Positions 56,012 to 64,000 of a DNA stretch of 64,000 nucleotides are shown here, one piece after another. Every line of letters begins with the position of its first letter. Position 1 is the stretch's first letter. Source of the stretch: Geomonas agri (GTDB taxonomy: Bacteria; Desulfobacterota; Desulfuromonadia; Geobacterales; Geobacteraceae). The stretch spans positions 1 through 64,000 of the forward strand of contig NZ_JAINZO010000004.1 in NCBI RefSeq assembly GCF_020179605.1, read 5' to 3'. The translations under genes and the position numbers were made by a program. Under the pieces are notes generated by a model. The model was not told where the DNA came from and did not search any database. It worked only from the letters and a program-made list of their open reading frames with translations.

Positions 56012-57807
56012 GTGAAGTTCCTTAACGCAGCACGCGAAAAGATATCCATCCCCCTCGTCATAACCGCGGTGATAGTGGCGGTGGTGATGATGGTGGGGAA
56101 CCACCTCATGCTGGACCAGATCCACGAGGAGGCGGTGCGCCAGGCCAACCGGCAGCAGGAAAACAGCATGATGGCCTTCTGGGAACTGATGAACCGTCGC
56201 GGGCGCAACTTCCACATCGAGAACGGCAGGATGATCCTGGGCGACTACTACACCCTGAACGGCGCCAACGAACTGACCGACAAGATCTTTTGCACCACCG
56301 GCAGCAGGGCCACCATCTTCATGGGCGACACCCGGGTGGCCACCAACGTACTCAAGGAGGACGGCACCAGGGCCATCGGGACCAAGCTTACCGGCCCGGC
56401 CTACGACGCCATCTTCAAGGAGGGGATCCGGTACCGCGGCGAAGCGAACATCCTGGGCGCTCCCTACTTCACCGCCTACGACCCGGTGCGCGACCTCTCC
56501 GGCAAGGTGATCGGCGCACTCTTCGTGGGAGTAAAGCAGAGCGAGTACCTGGCGCGTTACGACCGCATCAACGTGAAGATCGGTGCCATCAACGGGGCGC
56601 TGGCCGCGGTTTTCCTGCTCTGCGTCATCATCCTGGGCCTGAACCGCAAGCGCGCCGAGAACGACATCAAGAGACAGCTGAATTTCCAGCAGCAGCTCAT
56701 GGACACCATCCCAAGCCCCATCTTCTCCAAGGACGCGCAGGGGCGCTACAACATGTGCAACAAGGCATTCCAAAGCTACGTGGGGCTCAGCAGCGAACAA
56801 CTGCTGGGACGTTCGGTGTTCGATCTGTGGGAGCCTGAGCTGGCCCGGAAGTACCACGAGATGGATCAGGCGATCATAGACGCACCCGGAATCCAGATCT
56901 ACGAATCCCAGGTGACCTACGCCGACGGCAGCGTGCACGACGCTATCTTCCACAAGGCGGCGGTCCGCGACGACAACGGCGTGGCCCAGGGGCTGGTCGG
57001 AGTGATCCTGGACATCACCGAGCGCAAGGCGGTCGAGCAGGAAAGCCGCCACATAGAGGCACAGAAGCACCACTCACGCATGATCGAGTCACTGATGATC
57101 CAGTTGAACCACGACCTGAACACGCCGCTTACCCCGCTGTTCGCGCTTATCCCCATGATCCGCGCCAAGGTGAGCGATCCGGGCCTAGAAAGGATGCTGG
57201 AGATCTGCCAGCAGTGCGTAAACCAGATCCAGGGGCTGGCCGGCAAGGCGCTCGACCTGGTACGGATCTCGTCCAGTCGTCCCCGTTTGATCCCGGTCAG
57301 CCTTTGTGCCGCGGTCGAGGGTGCCCTCAGTGAGTTGGCGCCGGCCTTGGCGCAGCGCGGGGTGATCTGCTGCAACGCGATTGCCGCAGACCTCCAGGTA
57401 CTGGGATCGGCGGAACAGCTCACACTCTTGTTCAAGAACCTGCTCAGCAACGCCGCGCGCTATGCCGCCAACAACGGCAAGGTGATCATCAGCGCCGAAC
57501 TGAAGGACGAGGAGGTCGAGGTATCGGTGCAGGACGACGGCGTCGGGCTCGACCACGAACAACTGAGCCAGGTCTTTGATGAGTTCTACAAGGCCGACCC
57601 CGCCCGCCACGACCTGAACACCCAGGGGCTGGGGCTGGCCATCTGCCGCAGGATCGTGGCCAACCACGAGGGGAGGCTCTGGGCGACGAGCCCCGGAGCC
57701 GGGCGCGGTACGACCATGTTCTTCACCCTGAAACAGGTGGGGCACCAGCCGCCGGCCATCGACGAAGACGAGCTGTCTCAAGAAAATAACCCGGAGAGCG
57801 ACCAGAC

Positions 57808-57811
<4 letters not shown>
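56012..57811 (+). CDS. Cache/PAS sensor histidine kinase
   Basis: The 599-residue protein uses a GTG start after GGGAGAAGAAC. Membrane segment 1 (residues 12-32), an external Cache domain of the Cache_3/Cache_2 kind (TTGSRATIFMGDTRVATN, VIGALFVGV), membrane segment 2 (about 190-210), a PAS domain (225-345), a dimerisation domain with His367 (QLNHDLNTPL) and an ATPase domain (FKNLLSNAARYAANNG, LGLAICRRIVANHEG) follow in order. It is four-base overlapped with the next kinase. It probably feeds the lone receiver or the chemotaxis circuit. Confidence 0.9.
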
Positions 57812-59837
<2,026 letters not shown>

Positions 59838-59841
<4 letters not shown>

Positions 59842-60230
59842 ATAGACGGGTAATGATCGTAGACGACAACGAGTACGTCAGGGCATCGGTGGACATCATC
59901 TGCGAATCGGCGCAGCTGGAACTGGCCAGTGCGGCCAGCGGGCACGAGTGCATCGAGCAACTGGAGGCGGGATTCCGGGGCGTCATCCTGATGGACATCA
60001 TGATGCCCGAAATGGACGGCTGGGACACGATCAGGGAGATGGTGGACCGGGGACTGTATCCGGGCAACATCATTGTCATGCTGACCGGCATGGGCGAGCC
60101 CGATGCCAAGATGGACGGGCTCCAGGAATACGTTTCGGACTACATGACCAAGCCCTTCGGCCCGGACGAGCTGCTTGATTCCATCGAGTACTACCTCACC
60201 CTGCTCAACGCCCCGACCGGCCATGACTAA
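59838..60230 (+). CDS. stand-alone response regulator receiver
   Basis: The 130-residue single receiver domain has VMIVDDNEYV at the N-terminus, the phosphorylated Asp53 in LMDIMMPEMDG and Thr/Lys in MLTG and TKPFGPDE. There is no output domain, so it works like CheY or as a phosphate shuttle. It overlaps both the kinase before (ATGA) and the CheB-like gene after (8 bases). Confidence 0.92.
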
Positions 60231-60789
60231 GAATGTCGTGGTCATAGCCGTCTCCACGGGGGGGCCGCTGACGCTCAAGGCGCTCTTCAGGGAACTCCCG
60301 CCACTGGATGCCGCCTTCCTCATCGTGCTGCACATCACGCCCGAGATGGACTACCGCATCGCCCAGGGGCTGAACGCCGCAGCGTCGATGCCGGTCAAGC
60401 TGGCCGAAGACGGCGAGTACCTGAAAAGCGGCCACGTCTACATGGCGCCGGGGGGACTGCACCTCCAGCTGACCGGCAACAACCGGGTGGTCCTGTGCGA
60501 GGGGCCGCGCATCAACTACGTGCAACCGGCTGCGGACGTCACCATGCTCTCGCTGAGCAAGCCGCTCAAGGGGAAGCTGATCGGAATCGTGCTGACCGGC
60601 ATGGGGCGCGACGGGGCCGACGGGATCAAGCACATCCACGACCTCGGCGGCATCACCATCGCCCAGGACCAGCAGTCCTCCACCATCTACGGCATGCCAA
60701 AGGCTGCCGCCCAGACCGGTGCAGTGGACTACGTCCTCCCTCCCCAGAAGATCGCCGGCAAGCTGATGGAATTGCTTGCCCCGCTCTGA
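60223..60789 (+). CDS. CheB-type methylesterase domain without receiver
   Basis: The 188-residue protein starts inside the receiver gene (GGCCATGACTAAG). It has only the esterase domain with a complete triad: Ser11 (VSTGGPLTL), His37 (LHITPEM) and the Asp of TGMGRDGADG. Lacking the receiver lid, it may be constitutive or be regulated by the free receiver encoded just before. It is a second CheB-like enzyme in the same operon. It faces the LysR gene. Confidence 0.9.
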   Translation: MTKNVVVIAVSTGGPLTLKALFRELPPLDAAFLIVLHITPEMDYRIAQGLNAAASMPVKLAEDGEYLKSGHVYMAPGGLHLQLTGNNRVVLCEGPRINYVQPAADVTMLSLSKPLKGKLIGIVLTGMGRDGADGIKHIHDLGGITIAQDQQSSTIYGMPKAAAQTGAVDYVLPPQKIAGKLMELLAPL

Positions 60790-60796
60790 CGGCAGG

Positions 60797-61702
60797 CTAG
60801 CCTGGCTCCCTGTCCCGCTCGCCCGGGGCGTGCTCCAGCAGGAAATCGACAAAGGCGCGGTTGGCGAGGGAAAGATAGGTGTCCTTCTTCCAGGCAATGA
60901 GCAGGTCGAGGTGCAGCGGCGGATCGAAGGAAACGGCGGCCAAGTCGGTATCCTCGGCCACCACCATCTTGAGAAAGATAGAGATGCCGGTGCCGTTGCG
61001 CACCAGCGACTTGACCAGGGAGAAGAGGTTGGTCTCGAAGATAATCTTCGGTGTGCTGCCGGTCCCCTTGAGCGCCTCCAGGAAGAACTCCCGGATGTAG
61101 TACCCCTCCTTGTAGAAGACCAGTGGCTCCCCGATGAACTCCGTAAGCGTCACCGCCTGGCGGCTGGCAAAGGGATGGTCCGGCGGCACGCAGACAACGA
61201 TCTCCTCGCGCAGGAAACGGCGCACCTCCAGCGTTGGGGGGAAGGCCGCGCTCCCGCCGCCCGCCACCACCCCCATGTCCAGTTCCCCTTCCCCAATCAT
61301 CTTCTGGATCCGCCCCGAGCCCTCCCCGAGCACGGAGATGCTCAGCTGGGGGTAGCTCCTTTTGAAGTCCCGGAAGATATCGGGAAAGAAGTAGGCGCTG
61401 ATCATCGGGGTGATGCCGATCCGCACCTCGCCCCTGGTGAGCCCCTTCAGCTCGGCCATCTCCAGCTCGGCGCCGCGCAGGTCGTCCAGGATGCGCCGGG
61501 CGTGCCCCTGGAAGATCTCCCCCTCCGCGGTCAGTGACACCTTCTTGTCCTGGCGGTTGAAAAGGACCACGTCCAGTTCCTCCTCCAGTTTCTTCACCGC
61601 CATGCTGACGGCAGGCTGTGCAATGCGCAGCGACTCCGCCGCCTTGGTGAAGTTGCTGAGCCGTGCCACCTCGAGGAAATACCGCAACTGCCTGATGTCC
61701 AT
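60797..61702 (-). CDS. LysR-family transcriptional regulator
   Basis: The 301-residue protein starts after AGGGGGCGAC. The N-terminal winged helix reads MDIRQLRYFLEVARLSNFTK with RIAQPAVSMAVKKLEEEL; the rest is a periplasmic-binding-type effector domain. It is divergent from the MFS transporter gene across a 120-base region that holds two dyad sites, the usual layout for a LysR activator of its neighbour. The effector is unknown. Confidence 0.92.
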   Translation of the reverse strand: MDIRQLRYFLEVARLSNFTKAAESLRIAQPAVSMAVKKLEEELDVVLFNRQDKKVSLTAEGEIFQGHARRILDDLRGAELEMAELKGLTRGEVRIGITPMISAYFFPDIFRDFKRSYPQLSISVLGEGSGRIQKMIGEGELDMGVVAGGGSAAFPPTLEVRRFLREEIVVCVPPDHPFASRQAVTLTEFIGEPLVFYKEGYYIREFFLEALKGTGSTPKIIFETNLFSLVKSLVRNGTGISIFLKMVVAEDTDLAAVSFDPPLHLDLLIAWKKDTYLSLANRAFVDFLLEHAPGERDREPG

Positions 61703-61728
61703 GTCGCCCCCTGACGATAATCAATTAC

Positions 61729-61762
61729 TATCGAAGCGATAAGCATTATATATTTTTCTTAT
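61729..61762. promoter_or_regulatory. LysR-type operator region
   Basis: TATCG-AAG-CGATA (61729-61741) is a perfect dyad of the T-N11-A type bound by LysR regulators. ATAAG (61739) and CTTAT (61758-61762) form a second, overlapping dyad. Both lie between the divergent LysR and MFS genes. Confidence 0.65.
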
Positions 61763-61822
61763 GATTGAGCAAAGGCTATAGTTGCTTCGAAACGGGCAGG
61801 CAACAGCAGGGGAGAATCACCA

Positions 61823-63055
61823 ATGGGATCCATCAAGAGCGGCACCAAAAGATACCGGCAGATCAACTGGGCCTTTTTCTTCGCGGGCTTTGTCACCTTC
61901 ATCACGTTGTACGACGTGCAGCCGCTGTTGCCGGTGTTCACCCGTGAGTTCGGCGTCAGCGCCATGTTCGCCAGCCTGCCGCTTTCGGTCACCTCCTGCG
62001 CCCTCGCCATCTCCATGCTGTTCGCCGGCACCATCTCCGAGACGCTGGGGCGCAAGACCGTGATGGTCGCCTCCCTGGTGACCACCTCCGTCCTGGCGTA
62101 CCTCACCTCCCACACCCAGAGCCTGGAGCAACTGGTCGCCGTGAGGTTCCTGCAGGGGATCGCGCTGGCCGGGCTTCCCGCCGTCGCACTCGCCTATCTC
62201 AGCGAGGAGATCGCCCCCGCCTCGCTCACCTCCGCCATCGGCCTCTACATCAGCGGCAACGCCATCGGCGGCATGACCGGCAGGATCTTTACCGCCACCA
62301 TGGCCGAGGCCACCTCCTGGCGCACGGCCTTGGCCGTAATCGGCGTGGCCTGCTTCGTGTTGAGCCTCTATTTCGCCAGGAGCCTCCCCCCCTCCGAGAA
62401 CTTCAAGAAGCGCCCCTTCGCGGCGCGCTACCTGTTCAGCTCCTTGTACCGGCAATTGCAAGATCCCGGGCTGATCTGCCTGTACGGTATCTCCTTCCTT
62501 ATCATGGGGAGCTTCGTGACCCTGTACAACTACATCACCTTCAGGCTTCTGGGTGCGCCGTACCACCTCCCCGCCTCGCTGGTGAGCCTCATTTTCCTGG
62601 TCTACATGCTGGGCTCCTTCAGTTCCTCCATGATCGGGGTGCAGGTGGAGCGTTTCGGACGGGGCCGGATGCTTTTTCTCACCATAAGCACCATGGTCGT
62701 CGGGGCGCTCTTCACCGTGAGCCGTGACCTGGGCACTATCGTCACCGGCATCGCCATTTTCACCTGCGGTTTCTTCGGCGCCCACACCATCGCCTCCAGT
62801 TGGGTCGGCAGCCGCGCCAAAACCGCCCGGGCGCAAGCCGCGTCACTCTATCTCTTCTTCTACTATCTCGGTTCCAGCGTTTCCGGCACCGTCGGCGGTG
62901 TGTTCTGGACCTCCTTCGACTGGCAGGGCGTGGTGCTCCTGATCATGGGGCTCCTGGGAACCGGGCTGGTACTGCTGAAATTCCTCACCAGTTGTGCCGA
63001 AGGCGACTGCCCCGCCCGCAGCGCCGTTGCCACCCTCGACGTCCTGCGCAGCTAA
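61823..63055 (+). CDS. MFS transporter (YnfM-like)
   Basis: The 410-residue protein has 12 predicted membrane segments. The loop 2-3 signature is present (SETLGRKTVMVASLV), and FQG-type residues in RFLQGIALAGLPAVALAYLSE. It resembles the drug/arabinose-efflux type of MFS, as in the E. coli ynfL/ynfM pair, which also has a divergent LysR gene. The substrate cannot be told. A short Cys-bearing tail (TSCAEGDC) ends it. Confidence 0.88.
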   Translation: MGSIKSGTKRYRQINWAFFFAGFVTFITLYDVQPLLPVFTREFGVSAMFASLPLSVTSCALAISMLFAGTISETLGRKTVMVASLVTTSVLAYLTSHTQSLEQLVAVRFLQGIALAGLPAVALAYLSEEIAPASLTSAIGLYISGNAIGGMTGRIFTATMAEATSWRTALAVIGVACFVLSLYFARSLPPSENFKKRPFAARYLFSSLYRQLQDPGLICLYGISFLIMGSFVTLYNYITFRLLGAPYHLPASLVSLIFLVYMLGSFSSSMIGVQVERFGRGRMLFLTISTMVVGALFTVSRDLGTIVTGIAIFTCGFFGAHTIASSWVGSRAKTARAQAASLYLFFYYLGSSVSGTVGGVFWTSFDWQGVVLLIMGLLGTGLVLLKFLTSCAEGDCPARSAVATLDVLRS

Positions 63056-63114
63056 GTACTCAAGTTCCTGTCGTGCCTGCCGATAAAAGCCTCAGAAGTC
63101 AGGAGGAACACGGC

Positions 63115-63387
63115 ATGCAGGAACTTATTCGAGTAGCGGACGGGGTAGCCATCCCCCTGGAAATGTTAGGCACCTGGGACAAGGTCTCCGAGTTGGCGTC
63201 GAAGTACGGTCGAGTCTTCGAGGCCGACTTGGGGCGGCTCGGGTTCAACCTGCGTCCCATCTACCATCTCAACAACTACATCGGCGGCGAGCAGGCCATA
63301 GCCTTTGGCACAGCCACCTCTTCGAGGCTGCAGTTCGTGCTGCGCCCCGACATCTACAAAGCCATGGTAGGCAGCATAGTTCACTAG
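63115..63387 (+). CDS. small protein of unknown function
   Basis: The 90-residue protein starts after AGGAGGAACACGGC, a strong site. It has no signal peptide or membrane helix. Its sequence (DKVSELASKYGRVFEADLGR, LRPIYHLNNYIGGEQAIAFG) resembles no family recognised here. It follows the MFS gene by 59 bases. The ribosome site and codon use support a real gene. Confidence 0.65.
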   Translation: MQELIRVADGVAIPLEMLGTWDKVSELASKYGRVFEADLGRLGFNLRPIYHLNNYIGGEQAIAFGTATSSRLQFVLRPDIYKAMVGSIVH

Positions 63388-63651
63388 GGCGCGGCGTCGC
63401 ATGGTCCCCCACCGTACGACGCTCTGCCTCCCCCCATCCCCTCTGCTCCTATCATTCCCCTGCTTTCCCTAACTCCCATCATCGCCCACAAGACAAAAAA
63501 GATCCCCAAACCCACAAACCCGGTTTTTATGACTTAGGTCAAGGTCGCAGTCGACATTAGCCGTTACAGTCACATCATCGAAGCGGCACACAGGAGCCGA
63601 TAGCTGCCACAGCGACCGCTTCAATAGATCAAAACGAAACCAGGAGAATGG
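63388..63651. other. intergenic region with hcp promoter
   Basis: Most of this gap is a C-rich stretch followed by an AT-rich one. The one recognisable element is the CRP/FNR-like dyad at 63530-63541. Leftward reading frames here carry no ribosome site. Confidence 0.4.
63530..63541. promoter_or_regulatory. CRP/FNR-type operator (TGAC-N4-GTCA)
   Basis: TGACttagGTCA lies about 110 to 190 bases upstream of the hcp starts. Dyads with TGAC/GTCA half-sites are used by the CRP/FNR-type regulators (HcpR, NNR) that control hcp in response to nitric oxide or nitrite. No regulator gene is in view. Confidence 0.55.
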
Positions 63652-63720
63652 ATGAAGAGCTTTTTGAAAAACCTTTTCGGTATGGGAACCACAACTCAAA
63701 ACAACGCTAAGGAGGAAGTA

Positions 63721-64000
63721 ATGGACAACATGTTTTGCTACCAGTGTGAACAAGCCGCCAACGGCGGTTGCTCCAAAGTCGGTGTCTGCGGCAAGAAGCC
63801 GGAAGTAGCGGCTCTGCAGGACCTGCTCATCTACAACCTGAAAGGGATCGCCTTCTGGGCCAACCTCGCCCGCGAGAAAGGCGCCAAGGATGCAGCCATC
63901 GACCGCTTCATGCTGGACGGCCTCTTCACCACCGTGACCAACGTCGACTTCGACGCCGAAGAAATCGCCAAGCTGGTACGTGAAGCAGCCACCCTGCGCA
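63721..64000 (+). CDS. hcp: hybrid-cluster protein Hcp (hydroxylamine reductase / NO reductase), 5' part
   Basis: The gene runs off the window; only the first 93 residues are seen. MFCYQCEQAANGGCSKVGVC gives Cys6, Cys9, Cys17 and Cys23, the C-x2-C-x7-C-x5-C pattern of class I Hcp that binds a [4Fe-4S] cluster in strict anaerobes. It reduces nitric oxide or hydroxylamine in the cytoplasm. The start is after AAGGAGGAAGTA; an in-frame ATG at 63652 with its own AGGAG would add 23 residues (MKSFLKNLFGMG), so two starts are possible. Confidence 0.88.
   Translation, partial: MDNMFCYQCEQAANGGCSKVGVCGKKPEVAALQDLLIYNLKGIAFWANLAREKGAKDAAIDRFMLDGLFTTVTNVDFDAEEIAKLVREAATLR

Overview
The window looks like chromosomal DNA of a Geobacter-type deltaproteobacterium (Geobacterales: Geobacter, Geomonas or Citrifermentans-like). 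The signs are multiheme c-type cytochromes with many CXXCH motifs, a Rieske/cytochrome b complex with its own multiheme c subunit, an arsenosugar ArsS selenoprotein, a Tad secretion remnant, a large chemotaxis operon and a class I hybrid-cluster protein. The assignment is by gene content only; no 16S gene or tRNA was seen.

Region A (about 0.3-30.9 kb) is lower in GC and has long gaps. It holds six large membrane proteins that combine an N-terminal GT-C-like glycosyltransferase core with C-terminal TPRs (TMTC-like), one YfhO-like GT-C protein, two family 2 glycosyltransferases of the polyprenyl-phosphate-sugar synthase kind and a SAM methyltransferase. Mixed among them are two multiheme cytochromes, a thioredoxin-fold/TPR protein without its cysteines, an NHL propeller protein and four exported Sel1-type proteins. 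The gaps hold three decayed insertion sequences (IS5, ISL3 and IS481 types) and a truncated cytochrome leader, so the region has been through much insertion and decay. A plausible, untested reading is a surface or periplasmic glycosylation system tied to exported cytochromes.

Region B (30.9-44 kb) is dense and GC-rich. It carries a metal-binding HMA protein with a DUF2318 protein, a ferredoxin/histidine kinase pair, an SDR with a small exported protein, arsS (with an in-frame UGA read here as selenocysteine) plus its peroxidase-like partner, a Rieske/cytochrome b/pentaheme c operon, and a leftward operon of asparagine-synthase remnant, AMP ligase, NadE-like enzyme, acyl carrier protein and hexapeptide acyltransferase.

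At about 44.0 kb the asparagine synthase and a CpaF/TadA ATPase both lack their 5' ends, as if one deletion removed the start of two divergent operons. Region C (44-48.5 kb) is the tad remnant (cpaF', tadB, tadC), a 27-residue membrane peptide with a perfect Shine-Dalgarno and a strong hairpin, and a polytopic membrane protein.

Region D (48.6-60.8 kb) is a chemotaxis/two-component operon behind a sigma-28-like promoter: STAS, CheA, CheW, Cache-MCP, CheR, CheD, CheB, Cache-PAS kinase, GAF-kinase-REC, a lone REC and a lone CheB esterase domain, with mostly overlapping or very close starts and stops. The window ends with a divergent LysR/MFS pair, a small unknown gene and the start of hcp.
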